A DNA stretch of 64,000 nt from Crotophaga sulcirostris (GCA_013397455.1 VYZB01000343.1:62001-126000), one strand, 5' to 3'. Positions 50,601-62,941 are shown, numbered from the stretch's first letter. The notes: a model not told the origin generated them from the sequence alone. Made by a program: numbers and translations.

Positions 50601-51589
50601 TCACGTTTTTGGCACTATTTTATACAGCATTTCAACATTTATTTTTAAGTGTTTAAATAAAGCCAAGGAATTAGTTTGGAAAACTACTTTTTCAAGCAGA
50701 TGACTTTCCCTATAGATTTTTGAAAGCCAACATTTGGAAAAATGTGGGCTGGTGTCAGCAAAATCTATGCTTTGTTTCAACAAATTCATTAGCAGGTGGG
50801 TTGTTTATTCTGATGCAAAGTGCCAAGTTATAGAGGTCAATATATTTATAAGGTTCAAAGGGGAGAATTTACAACCCCAAAGAGGGGTGACCAGCATGAG
50901 GAATTGCTCATACAATTGTGAGCTTTTAGAGTCAGAATGGGACTCCTGACCAACAAAAACTTGTCTGTCACCAAAAAAAACTTTGTTAATGAAAGGTTTA
51001 CCCCACAGTTATAGCACACATAAATTGTACAAGAGCCTACTATTATTATTGCCATTTATTTATGTTGCAGAGGCCACGTGCCCAGAGGCCTCACACATAG
51101 GATTATGGTCCAGCTGTGTTTTGGACTGTGCAAACACAAAGATATAGTCTATCTTCAAGGCACTCTTAGTCATCAGGAGAAGTGACATTTGAAGTGATAA
51201 AGGCAACTACAAAATTTTTTTAAATCAGTTTTATGAGATTTATGCACATCAGAAAATTTTAAAATTGTCCTTACAATTCATTCCTTTTTATTGGGACTGG
51301 TCTCTGGAAAATATCTAAGAGTGAAGGAGGTAGTTTTCTGACAACTGTAGGCAGCTTTTTTATCACTCCAGAAGCAGCACAGAAGACATGCAGAGAAAAG
51401 CAAAGAATTGTCTTGAACACAACTTCAGGGCAATGAGAATTCTGTAAAACCTTTGCAAGGAAAAGAAAATCGATTTCTAAGGTTTGAGGTTTGGTGACAA
51501 GCCAAGAAACTGTATTCTTCTCAAGGTTAGCTGAGCTTTCCAAATCCTCTCACAATGCTAGGAGAGGTTTGCAGGGAAGTAGCCTGACA
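44698..51589. other. Unique AT-rich DNA; one small peptide-like frame
   Basis: No gene is proved. The frame at 45,168-45,302 is listed separately. Donor-like GTGAGT sequences at about 47,798 and 48,440 have no convincing partner acceptors. No transposon family is recognised. Confidence 0.5.
45168..45302 (+). other. Small ORF with signal-peptide-like start (44 codons)
   Basis: The frame from ATG at 45,168 (context CCCATGG) reads MESCLTLSVSLLLFMISGGW, which looks like a signal peptide with a hydrophobic core. A short basic tail follows, with a dibasic YKK and the ending GVGRK. A glycine followed by two basic residues is the kind of site used for peptide amidation. No known prohormone family is recognised, and the frame is short enough to be chance. 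The stop TAA overlaps an AATAAA. Confidence 0.12.
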
Positions 51590-51960
51590 TATTGTTTACA
51601 ATGGATTATGCATCATCTTGATCCAGTTTTTAAGATTTGAGATTAAATTCCCATTGGGCTTTGAGGTTTATTCAAATCAAAATGATGGGCTGTAAACCCA
51701 CTCAAGCCTGTTAAAATGATTCACATGAACCTCTGTAAGCTGAAATCAGATAGTTGCACAATAAAGCTCTAAGAAATATTTCAGCCATTGAAAACAATAG
51801 GAGTTTCAATGCTAATTTGAATTAAAGTAGTAGTAGATTTGGGCTTTTAAAATTTAAAACAAGTAGAAAGTGCAAGAATCACCCAAATAGAAAGGATTAT
51901 GCAAAGATAAGCAAAGCTTCTGCTGGCAGCTGTTGTCAGCGCTGGAGTCTCCACCAGCAG
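51590..51960. promoter_or_regulatory. Candidate conserved non-coding (enhancer-like) block
   Basis: The block is free of simple repeats and transposons. It contains a FOX site TGTTTAC (51,593-51,599), a POU/homeobox-like ATTATGCAT (51,605-51,613) and several ATTAAA/TTAAT cores. It ends in a GC-richer E-box and CAGC-rich segment. Inferred from motif density alone. Confidence 0.2.
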
Positions 51961-53689
51961 CACAGCTATTTTCACAACAGTATCAAAAGATTAAGATGCT
52001 CCCTTTTTCTCTTCAGACTCTTGCTCCATTCACCACTATGAAGTTTATACTTCTCAAAGCTAAACTTTATCATAACCATAACAACTGAATTTTTGAATGG
52101 CTATTATTGGTCTGCCGCTATGAAAATCTCCAGTCTTAAGAAAAGGGAACCACATACCCATTTAGAAAAAGAAATTATATATAAATATATACATATATTT
52201 ACAGGGCTTTCATGAAATTCAATTGTCATCAATATAAATGAAACCACAGTCACTACATATTAAATTATTGACTGCTTAGAAATAAGTCAATATAGAGTTA
52301 GAGTTATTCTGCAAAGTGAAATATTTTATGTTTACAAGAGCCAATTTTTGTTTAATTTCTCAAATTTAAAGTAAAAATCTATTTCAAATGCTTTCCAGGT
52401 GAAAAAAATACATCTTATATTTTCTGTCATATATTTGATATGTCTATTGCACTTTTGTAAAATAATGTAAGTATATCTGTATATCTGTCACAGGTTTCTG
52501 AAATGAACAAAAATGAGTAGGTTTCTGAGTGCAAATAATATATGGCATGAAAGCAAAACATTTTAAGTAGTTTATATGGCAAGGAAGTTGTTTTGCCATT
52601 TCAGTTTCTTTATGATTTATACAGCTATTATGTCACAATGCAACTAAAAAGCTGCCCTTAGAGCCTGTATTTTCTTTATAATTACTATTACTATAAGGCA
52701 GGAGATTCTGTATTGGCTGAATGTTGGAATAGTCCCCTGCCTCCCACTCCGTCCATTAAGAAAGCTCACATCTCATAAATAAATGCAGATAATAATACAA
52801 AACCTCTCTTTTTAACTTAGCAAAACCAGACAAATGCAGAAAAATTGCATTTGGTATTAACATCGTGATGAAGTGTTTTACAAAAGGAACACTATAATAG
52901 AAGTGATAGAAACTTTGAAGGTAAAGCTTTGAATGTAGTGTATAGTTTCTACAGGACACTCCTCTTCCAGTGCCAGCTGGATACTTGCTACCTCTCTCTC
53001 AAGGTGTCCTCTCTGGCCACAGCCACATACAGTCCCCTGACTCTGACCCTGCTCTACTGGCTCTGCTTCTCTTCTTTCAGTGACTTTTCTTATTTTTGTT
53101 TAATTGTTTCCTACCCAGCTAACCTCCTTTCTCCAGCTGCAACACAAAAGTGATATATGTGACATTAAAATTAATTTCAGAATGCACTTTTAAAATTTTA
53201 ACTTATATTATTCCATCTACGTCTGTGTATCTTTAAGCTTATTTTCTGTATGTAGCTGTTGATTGATTCAAATCATAGGGCACAGGGATTTTTTCCGAGT
53301 CAGCTGTTTTTTCAGTCTCCTCCAGGAGTTTCTTGATATATTAATGGTGCCCTCTACAGAGTCATTAAAAAAATAGCATAGTCTGAAAAGCGTCTCTTCT
53401 ATTATGATGGTATTTCTATGTTCTAGTTTTATCACAGGAGAAAATGAATTTTCTCATGAAATTTTGAAAGAAAATTTTGCAGGTTCATTCTGGTTTTGGT
53501 TTAAAATTGGGAAATATACACCATTCAAGAAGATGTTTTACCATCAGGAACAATAGTAGTGATGATAAGACACATGAAATAAGATGGGAAAAATTGCTTT
53601 TAATAGGGATGAGATGCACACCCTCATTTTATATCAAATACAAATCTTCAAGGCAAAACTGCCTCTGGAATATGTCCACTGAGAAATGA
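51961..53689. other. Unique AT-rich DNA, no gene recognised
   Basis: Contains a TA-rich stretch at about 52,175-52,200. No gene or repeat family is seen. Confidence 0.5.
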
Positions 53690-54080
53690 CCCGAAATCAG
53701 GAGTAGTCCAAATAAGCAATATTTAATTAAAAACTATTTAAAAGTCAATAGTTCTCATTTCCAGCCATTATAAGGGGTGACAGCCTGTTAGTCCATACCA
53801 CGGGCCACTGGGAGTGTCTTAATTGGTCTGCAAAGCCCTAATCCACAAGCGTGGATTGCCACATGCCTTTTTTTTTACAGCCCAGATCCAATCCAGAGTA
53901 ACAGCTGCATGTGTAGTAAGAGCCGATGGTTAACTACAGAGAGCACAGGCAGTTGCCTATGACAATGTAATATTAGGGGCAGTGAGGTGTTTATGATACA
54001 AATGTAGTAGCATTTGAGGTTTTTCAAATGTCTCAGACTATTTCAGAGTGTGTGTGGGAATATATAAAGCTCCGTTTCTG
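53690..54080. promoter_or_regulatory. Candidate conserved non-coding (enhancer-like) block
   Basis: A block of balanced, low-repeat sequence with ATTTAATTAAAA, CCATTATAAGG, CTTAATTGG and TAATATTA motifs. It looks unlike the surrounding degraded AT-rich DNA. The call rests only on texture and motifs. Confidence 0.2.
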
Positions 54081-54359
54081 AACATATTTCCCCTGTAACC
54101 TAAAGCCATGCTCCTCCCCCACCTCACTCCTCTTTTTTCTTACATCCTCCGAGTATAATTCAATTAAAAATAAAGACATGTTTTCCTACTTGCTAAAGGG
54201 AAGCATGTGTTATTCATTAAAAAATTGGCTGGCACAAATGAGTGGCCTGTAGATAACATACCAGTTTATACTGCATTCCTTTTTTTTTTTTAAACTAGAC
54301 TTTCCTTCTTCGCAGAGTCTCTTTTCCTTCCCCATTGTTTATTGATGTCGTCTTTTTAG

Positions 54360-54404
54360 CTGTCTTTCCATCTTAATGTTGAAGTGGGACATGAACCCAG
54401 AACA
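54360..54404 (+). other. Exon-like segment (45 nt)
   Basis: A T-rich stretch ending GTCTTTTTAG at 54,359 precedes the segment. GTAAGTAT at 54,405 is a near-ideal donor. Two frames are open, one reading LSFHLNVEVGHEPRT. The length is a multiple of three, so it could be a cassette exon. No protein family is recognised. Confidence 0.15.
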
Positions 54405-57400
54405 GTAAGTATCCCACATGGCTCAAGTTAGATTCAGAAATGAATGAATGTTTTGCCCACACACTTCTAGTTTACTTCTTAAAAATGACTTTCACTGTCA
54501 GGACAGACCTATGGTGACATGGAAGAAGTCCAAGGAGCACAACATCTCTATTTCCTTGAGGGCAGATGGCCACCTCCGTCTCTAGCAGCTCCTGAAAGAA
54601 CTTGATTTGGATTCCCACTACCAGCTTTGCTCTGTTTTCACCAGTATCACATCTGATATCTTCTGGGTAGCATAAGCACACAGCACTGAAAACAGGGTCC
54701 CTGGCAGGTCTTCATGATTTGCTGGAAATGAATATCCAAATTTCTTCATTCATCCCTTTTGTCTCACTAAAAAATGCTCTATGATGAATGGCCATTCTTT
54801 GATGTCCCATTGGAGATGCCTTGACTTGTATGCACAGCCTCGTGTTTCCACCTGTGGTATAAAGACAAGAAACACTGCTGTTACCATTATGCTGGTAAAA
54901 ATCTGTTTACACAGGCAGAAATGTTAAATCTTGTGTGTAGTAGCAAAGTACATAAACATATCGCAGTCTTGAAGAATTTTATTCTCTGAAAAGTTAAAGA
55001 TTTCCTAACAGGAAGTTAGGTTAAAAGGTAACAGTAAAATTCTAGACGATCAGAACTAGAGCAGGTCAGGACCTTATCAGTGGAATGGCTCTCTCCATTG
55101 TCCCAGGTAAAATAGACAGAAATTTTCCTAACAGAGCTGTGATGCTGTAAACCAGTAGCAGAGCACTGCCTCTTCTGATCCTCAGTGCTTTGCAGTGATG
55201 CATTCCCCAGACCTTCTCACTCTCCTTCACATCAGGGTAAACCTTCCTATACAGAAGACCATAGTTTTCCAGTGTGAGTCAAAAAATACGAGGTAATTAA
55301 AAATGATCATGGCTTTGGTAATGAAAAATATGCAACAGACAGGCAAAAGGCAGCTTTCAACTCCCTCTATTTAAGATATTTGAAATCTATATTTTTTACT
55401 CAATATATTGATTTTTAGCTAACAAATCTATTAGTTGTGTTGGTTTCTTGCTAAGCTGGACAACATTTCCAAGGGTATCAGTTTTGCTAACCACAGATGG
55501 AACAAAATTATATATGCTCATCTTATAGACTATTTTCACACTTTTAATTTTTACAGCAAAATTTATTTTATCAGAACTAAATGTTTTATTTTCTAATTAA
55601 TTGCAAGTTTTAAATTATTTCAACAAATGTTTAGTAGAAAAATAAAATAATAATGTTGGATTCAAAATTGGTACTTTACATTGGATGTCTTTCTGATTGT
55701 TACTTTTTTTGTGTTTCAAGGCAGACAGTAGAGCTACTATGATGTCATATTAAAGTGTTATGATGTCTTCAGTCTGCAGGGTAAGTTTAACTATGTCTTT
55801 AATAATTTTTTACACAAAACAGAAAATAAATATTTTAGGTACTATTAATAAATATTTTAGGTACAGTGTTAAATGTCATGTTACATACAAGTGGCAAGGT
55901 AATGAAATATTTTCAAAATAACTTAAAATGAAAAATACTGCTTCAAACATGATTTTAAAGCAGTTTTTAAATCACTTGTCAGAAGAAATTCTGGAAAACG
56001 AGGTTCTTTATGCATGAAATGTCACCAAAATTCATATTGTTTGCGATGAAGAAGATTCTGTCAAATACTAATTTCCCAAGGACACTTTTTCCACTGAAGA
56101 ATTACCAGTCAGGCATACAATGATTCATTTACCACAGACATTTTTTTCCTTCAGTAGTCATAAACCCATTCATCCAACTTTCAGGCAATGAAATGGTCAA
56201 CTAAGTAGAGGATGCTTATGAAGAAATTCAGACCAATTTCTTTAGCAAAGCATGAAGCAGTGATGCAGTAAATCATCTTCTTAAAATATGCACATGATTC
56301 AAGTGCACAAGTAGGGGAGGGTCATCCATCAGCAACCTGAGAATTTTACAAAAAACTAAATAAACATATGCATATACATATACGTTGGCCTGAAGAGGAA
56401 ATTGTGTGCCTGAAAACATTTTTTTTTCCAAGTAGAAGAGGCTATCTAATAAAATACATCACTTCTGACTACCTGGATTAAAACAGGTTTTTCACAGTTA
56501 GGAGAGATGAGAAGTAAATAAATATACTATTACATTACAGAAAAATCTTAGAATATAGAAAATGTCACATCAGAAGTTTACTCTAAAACAATTCAAAAAT
56601 TTTGGATAGTCATTTTGTGCATTCACTTTATATTCAAACCAAGGAATTGCCAAAGGAACAGCAAGTACAATTTAACTGCATAGATATTAAACTGTCTAAT
56701 CCAGCCAGTTATTGGATTCCATACAGGACACGACTGAGTGATGAACCCTTCTGGTGCTTGTCAGTGCCAGCAATGCAGCTCTCAGCCCCTGCCTCGCACG
56801 CCTGCTTGGCCAGGAGATTTCATGTGCTCTAATTGCTCTGCTTTGGCCTCTGTCTTTCTGCTTTCAAGGAATTCCAGACTACAACAGCAAAGCGCAAGAG
56901 CTGAAACTTGCCTTCTGAGAAATCTGAAAATTTCTATTCCAGTCAATTTTTCCTCATTTTCTAGTAGTGAGATTTCATTGATGATACAAGCCAGAGAGAC
57001 TTCTGCAAGTGACTAAGATCACATGAGGCAAGAGAGATGATTGCTCTCAGCAGTTCTTTCCACAGTGATTAAAGTGAAGTATTCAGAGCAGGAGGAGTGG
57101 CATTATGGTGCAGGTGTAACGACAGGAAGGAAAGATAAAGAACTATCCAAGTAGGACCTAAACCAATCTGCACTATCACAGCTATGATTCTTGTTACTTT
57201 TCTTTTGATATCTATACTGTTTCCTTGCAGCACATGAGAAAGGAGGCTGAAAATGGGATGTGATACAGCTCATTGCTTTTAAATCTCCTACTTCTGCTCA
57301 TCTGCAACAAAAATTATTATATGATCAGCTTAGAAGGAATTCACCTCTTTTTTCAAACTTAAAATGTCTTGTTACATGAAACTTGGATGTTGTTTTTCAT

Positions 57401-57954
57401 TCTCAGCTAATCCTATGATAAAAATCAGTGCATCTGAAATAAGCTAGAGATTGTACATGCAATGTTAAACACTCACCTAACACTCTTTCACAATGTCTTC
57501 CAGCCCCAAGAAACAACAGTTGATGTACTTATACAATCTAATAATGTTTAAAAAAATGCAGCTCATAATATTATTCCCTCTAGCCAAATTTCAGGATATC
57601 TTGAAATAAGAAGCTGGCGAGCAGAGACAAATATATCCTTTACCTAAGTTTTCTTATTTGCACACGGTCTTTGCTCAGTCCTGTTTCTCTGAATAAAACA
57701 AAAATCAATAGCAGCCAGCAATACCCTTGCTCAGAAATCTCCACTGTAACCCCTGCAGCTTACCCAGAGAAACTCCTGCTTCTCCTTTCACTGAGAGTTA
57801 CAGTCATATTCCTTCGGGGGCCCTGCATCCAAAAAAGACACCTTACTACCGATTTCCTAAACCCATTGCAAGTCTGCCCTACAGTTTAGAAGTCCAAAGT
57901 TAACCCTCTAGGAAAATCAAAGTATTTTTACTATAAAACCATAAGAAGCGCAAC
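54405..57954. other. Unique AT-rich DNA, no gene recognised
   Basis: No gene is recognised. It contains the 22-bp tandem duplication at 55,825-55,864. Confidence 0.5.
55825..55864. repeat. Tandem duplication, period 22 bp
   Basis: The 18-mer AATAAATATTTTAGGTAC occurs perfectly at 55,825-55,842 and again at 55,847-55,864, separated by TATT. The identity of the two copies suggests a fairly recent local duplication. Confidence 0.85.
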
Positions 57955-58396
57955 GAAGATGATGAAGGGGCTGGAGCACAAGCCCTACGAGGAGCGACTG
58001 AGGGAGCTGAGGCTGTTTAGCCTGAAAAAGAGGAGGCTCAGGGGTGACCTTATTGCTCTCTACAATTACCTAAAAGGAGGTTGTAGTCAGGCAGGGGTTG
58101 GTCTCTTCTCTCAGGTGACCAGTGACAGAACTAGAGGACATGGACTCAAGCTTTGTCAGGGGAAGTTTAGGCTCGATATTAGGAAAAAGTTCTTCCCCAA
58201 AAGGATAATTAGCCATTGGAATGCGCTGCCTGGGGAGGTGGTGGAGTCACCAACCCTGGAGGTGTTTAAGAGGAGATTGGATGAGGCACTGAGTGCCATG
58301 GTTTAGATAATGGGTTGGTGTTAGTGTTGGATTATAGGTTGGACCCGATGATCTGAGAGGTCCTTTCCAACCTTGTAATACTGTGATACTGTGATA
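57955..58396 (+). mobile_element. CR1 LINE, 3' fragment
   Basis: This is the best preserved CR1 copy in the window. It contains the last 115 codons of ORF2, the 3' untranslated region (TTAGTGTTGGATTATAGG, GGTCCTTTCCAACC) and a terminal octamer repeat AATACTGTGATACTGTGATA. It is strongly 5'-truncated, as most CR1 copies are. It shares its subfamily signature with the copies at 22.6 and 27.7 kb. Confidence 0.93.
57959..58306 (+). pseudogene. CR1 ORF2 C-terminal remnant, frame intact to stop
   Basis: The frame runs open for 115 codons to the natural stop. Landmarks are [59 protein letters not shown] and DEALSAMV. It lacks the endonuclease and the polymerase catalytic core, so it has no enzymatic role. 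The lack of disruption suggests a fairly young insertion. Confidence 0.88.
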
Positions 58397-59499
58397 AGCT
58401 CAGAGCACCAGAAACTGCAGATGAGAGCCGTTTAAGGAAGCACATATTTGAGGATCAAGAGATTTTCATGGCAGAGGTTGAGCCTTACTTACCTATCCAT
58501 TGTGATTCAATATGGGACAATTTATAAAAAGAATAAATTAAACCTTCCTTTTTCTAAAGCTGAGCCAATACAGCATTTGCATCTGCATATACAAAGATAC
58601 AGACAAGCAAAAAAGTCCACAGTGCATTGAGTCAGTGCTTCAGTCTGCTTTGGGAAGGTGAAGGAAGGTGGCAGAGATTCAGAGAGGGCTCCAGAGGAGC
58701 TGAAGCACTGCACCAGACACTACAAGAGCCAAGGGATGGCCACCAGTAGCGATTTGGGCTGAAGTTTTTCAGTTCAAGGTCCAGCTGGTGCTTTTCCTGA
58801 GAGCCACACACATTTAGCAAGGCATACCCCTGTGAGAATGCTGCTGAGATCCTGTGTTCTTGTGGTCTGGGCTGCAGATGGGAGGGTCTGCTATTCAGTA
58901 ACCCTGAAACAGATGAGCACCTGTGATAACAGCAACCTGGAGTCAAAAATCACTGTTTCCCATTCAAAAATGAAGTAGTGTTGTGGTAAGCAGTGGAGCC
59001 TTCTCAAACTCTCCGTGCCTTCAGAACGAGAGAATGGTCTGCTCAGCCCACCTCTGTGACACTGTGAGGAGAATTAACTCACGTTGTAACTGTCTAGCAG
59101 AGCCTAACTACCTCCATTTATTATCCAGCACTACTGACAGTGCATCCTAAGTGACTATGCCTCCTTGTCTCAAGTTTCTGAAGCTAATATTTTACTGTTT
59201 TACTTTTCTGCACAATAAAATTTATCCTTGATTTAATCCCACTGTTTAAAATCTTTTCTTGTAATTGCAAATGCACTGCTAACACACCATGATTCAAGCA
59301 GTGTAATAAAGTTTGCCAAGACCGGAGGTGGTTGCTAAAACTGGTGTCAACTAAAATTTTAGAGTGGCTGTTTTTCTGTTGGGCTTTTTGCAGGCAGCCC
59401 CAGAAACTGAACCCAGCTGCCTTTATTGGCAAACAGCGTCTGACAGAAGAGTTATGTAGATGACAGAGATATGAGGGTTAAATAAGAACACAATTATAG

Positions 59500-59880
59500 T
59501 TGTTTAGTGTATTTGAGCAGCCCATGGTAAAAGTAAACCACTAAATTAATGCTTTGTGGTGGACCAATTGCTTTAGCCTTGATATATTTAATTGTGCTCC
59601 AGGCCGGGCTCTCCACTGATTTAACATTAGCGTAGCTCAATTGTATTTATATTCAGTGAGTTATAACAGTATATAACAGCTGAGGATCCAATACAGTCTC
59701 TGCATCTTGCAAATACAGTCACTGAAGGCTGCTATTCTTATTTCCTATTCTTATTTCCCTCATGAGCAATAGCAGAATTTTTATCAATCATCTCAGAGAC
59801 ATTGCTTTTGGATGTGCTAATTTAATTCAGTGGGACAGACAGATCTATAGCAGCTAGCAGCAGACAAGTGATAGGCAGAA
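59500..59880. promoter_or_regulatory. Candidate conserved non-coding block
   Basis: The block has several homeobox-type cores (ACTAAATTAATGC, TTTAATTG, GCTAATTTAATTC) and CAATTG boxes in low-repeat sequence. Inferred from motifs only. Confidence 0.18.
59732..59757. repeat. Tandem duplication, period 13 bp
   Basis: CTATTCTTATTTC is repeated directly twice without a gap. Confidence 0.85.
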
Positions 59881-62460
59881 AGAGGTTTTTTAAAGTTAAT
59901 ACTATTCTTGGTGGAGATAATTACAGACTTTTAAAAGCCAACCAGTGAGCTCACAGAGTGGCAGTAAACTCTGCACACATCCAGGGGAGCAGGGAAGAGG
60001 CAGCATTGTCTTCTGCAAGAGCTCTGCACTTGGAGGTATGTGACTCATATGGGAAACTGGTTGGAGAAGTTTCAATGGAGCCATCAGTTCCCTGTTAGAA
60101 CTTAAATGCTCCACAGAATCAAATTATTCCTGCTAGTGCTTCACTTCTGAAGAAAACTGGGGGAAAATACTGAATTAAAACTTCTCGTCCAACACCAAGT
60201 TACACAGGCCACAAGTTTGGATGGGTTTTGAACCCTGTGGATTTAAGGGCTATAAATATATTTAGACAAATTGAGGAGTGTTTCAAAATATTCAATGAAA
60301 TTAAATTAAATAAACTGTAAAATGTTTTCTTAGGAGAGAGAAATACCCAAACTGTAAGTGAAAAATGGCAAAATAGACAGGAGACTGTGGACAAGAACCT
60401 GCATGTCACAAACTTGATTGGTGCTGTTACAATAATCAAGTTATTCTTGGATGTATTGACTGGCATGTGACACATGAAACAGGAGGTAAACTGCTCTATG
60501 CATCATTTGTAGAGCCATATCTAGAGAAATGTGTCATCATCTGAGCTTCCCACATTATGAGATCTGTAAAAAAAGTTATACTTACAGAAAAGAAAGAGGA
60601 AAGCCTAAAAAATCCAATTAGTCCAGAAAATATATGTATCTTTTTTCTACATGACTTTTCCTGCAAAGAGCTAGCTTTCACAGGTCCAATCCTTTGTTTC
60701 CTCTCACCTGTACCTTCCCTATTGGTTAAATTCTTATTGAGAGCTTTAGGATTTGTTTGATTTTGGTTTTCTTTTTTTTTCATTTTCTTCAGTTCTACCA
60801 GCTCCTAACCTGGTTCACAGCACAATCATACAAACAGTATGTCAGCAGTGAATAGACAGTTAGGAATGACTGATCACAGGTAAGAACACCTGAAGCAGGG
60901 ATTTTTGCTGAAATTAAATAGTACTCTGAGGCTGCACACAGTATAAGTCTTCTAATACGCATAAAGCTGTTTTAAAGATGATCAGCTCTCCACATTCCCA
61001 CTAGAACTGGCTATAATCCAAACGGGTTAATATTTAATAAATAAGATAAGGAATATTAGATAAACCTCTGAACATAGTGACAGATTATCATTGGAACAAG
61101 TTATACAGAATGAATATGTAAGCTATTATCTAAAGGCTGGTTAGACTATGTGGGTTTATAGTACATATATGTGAGTTTAATTACATGTAGGCTATACAGT
61201 TGACTGACATACGTATGAGTCAGCCCCAGGGCAGACGACAATGTAGGTGACATATAAAGGTAATTTAACTAACTCATACCATAACATGGTCCAAAGCCAG
61301 ACATCACAATGCAACATAGTATAAATGGAAACTACTGGACAACATTAAATACTGCGCAATGCTCATCCTCTCTCATCTTGGAGTAGATTGTATTTCAGCA
61401 ATTCCCAGGCTGCTTTTTTTTTTCTGAATAAAACCACTATTAGAAGCGACAACTGGTTCTGCTACCAAATGTAGCAGCAGCCCTTTCCAGCAGCCTGGGC
61501 CACCCTGATTTGAAATGGCTGATAAATCACTAATGGTTCATATACCACAGTAGCCCGTTATCTGTTCAGGCAGACCCAAGGTGGCTCTGTTTGAGCCTGG
61601 AAAATCAGGAACATTTAGAAGCAATAGGAACTGCTGCCGCTGATTTAGTGTACGGCATTCTTTCTTCAGGTAATACACAGTCAGTCTCTCTTGAAAGATA
61701 GTTGGAGCTTTGTCCTGCTGATGATACTGTCTTTTGGGTAAAGTACAAAATTGTACTGCAGTCCCATCCATTTGCCATTTTAAACTCCACAGCTCCTGGA
61801 GGAGCTATGAAGCCAGTGCACAAAAAGGGGAAAAATAGCATCTCATCCTCATGACAACTTCTTGTGATTAGTGGTTTCATTTTCAACCCAGCTGTCGAAA
61901 TCACTATACAACCACATATGTTACTTCTGTTAATTTTGATCCATATCCCTGTTCTTGTTTTAGTGAAATGAATCTATAATCCTTCCCAATAACCCCGGCT
62001 AAAATACTAACAATGTGATTCAAATGCCCTGCAGAACAGAAAGACAAATCATTGTCGGAAGTTATAGCACTACTGTGAACGAGACCATAGTTCCCTGATC
62101 TACAACCTTGGAAACTTAGAAAGTCCATATAGCTTTACTATTAACACTTCGAATAGGAGATTCAGATTCAGATTCTATTTCAGAGATATTCTGGTACTGA
62201 GAGGAACCCTAACTGACAATATGTTTATATTTGCTATTAATTGACAACCTTTATAAAATAGCCCTGCCTTTTAAAAGTTAGATTATTTTTCTTATTTTTA
62301 AATAGGAAATAGTTAACTTTTGAGCCAGATTTTTTTTGATGTACTAATGGAGTTTTGCACTATCACTGTCCCTATATCATTGCTGTTTAAAACCATCACC
62401 ATAGCCTCTAAGAATCCTGCAGTCTTATCAGCAAGAAAGTACTGAAAGGGAGGCAGGAAA

Positions 62461-62579
62461 TACCTAGATGGCTTGATGCCATCTACCTAAATGAGAGATG
62501 GCTTCAGAGGAGCACATAGTGTTTGGGGACAAAACTCCTTGTTCTTCTTCAGCCTTATGCACCTGTAAGGTAAGCCAAA
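62461..62579 (-). mobile_element. Possible ERV leader next to the LTR (minus strand)
   Basis: On the minus strand the LTR end CTACA is followed by TTTGGCTTACCTTACAGGTG. The TTTGG start is what follows the LTR in alpharetrovirus-like proviruses, where TGG begins the tRNA primer-binding site. The rest could be a decayed tRNA-Trp-type site but does not match it well. About 120 bp of further sequence follow without recognisable gag. A solo LTR would show a target duplication across both ends, and none is seen, so some internal sequence probably remains. Confidence 0.35.
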
Positions 62580-62666
62580 TGTAGCCAGCTGACCCAGCTA
62601 AAGGAACTATAATTCTTCTGAAGGGAATGAACATACGGACTCCTGATGGGTGCAGATCAGAAGACA

Positions 62667-62672
62667 TTTATT
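62667..62672 (-). terminator. LTR poly(A) signal AATAAA (minus strand)
   Basis: The minus strand reads GCGAAATAAATGTCTTCTG, 20 bp downstream of the LTR TATA box. This spacing is typical of a very short R region. Confidence 0.6.
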
Positions 62673-62691
62673 TCGCATCAAGCCTTGCCAG

Positions 62692-62698
62692 TTTATAG
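62692..62698 (-). promoter_or_regulatory. LTR TATA box (CTATAAA, minus strand)
   Basis: The minus strand reads AATCCTATAAACTGG, placed between the U3 part and the AATAAA signal. Confidence 0.6.
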
Positions 62699-62941
62699 GA
62701 TTCTTAGCTGTGCACATGCAGAACGTCCCCATTATACAAGCTTCCATCAGTTAATAAGCTACGTTCGCACGTACGCCTGATGTTCCCAGTGTTTACATTC
62801 TGAGGTTTTAAGCTATCAACTTCATCCTGCTACAGTTTCTGGTTTTCTACTTATTACCTTTTTTAGCACAGTTGCAAAAACAGCTCAAGGTCAGTGACAA
62901 ACTTGCATTCTGATCCCTCAGACCAGCCGAGGCCTCCTACA

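Larger units (their letters stand above)
58397..62460. other. Mostly unique DNA, no gene recognised
   Basis: A GC-richer patch at about 58,620-58,940 carries a 104-codon minus-strand frame with no recognisable domain. A short enhancer-like block (about 59,500-59,880) and a 13-bp duplication (59,732-59,757) are listed separately. Confidence 0.5.
62580..62941 (-). mobile_element. ERV LTR, minus strand (ERVK/alpharetrovirus-like layout)
   Basis: This segment is about 362 bp. On the minus strand it starts TGTAGGAGGCCTCGGC and ends GTCAGCTGGCTACA, so the outer five bases (TGTAG/CTACA) are inverted repeats. It contains a TATA box CTATAAA (complement of 62,692-62,698) and, about 20 bp further, a poly(A) signal AATAAA (complement of 62,667-62,672). 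A U5-like part of about 75 bp follows. This compact U3-R-U5 layout is typical of avian ERVK and alpharetrovirus-type LTRs. It retains CpG sites, suggesting a fairly young copy. The family name is not certain. Confidence 0.68.
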
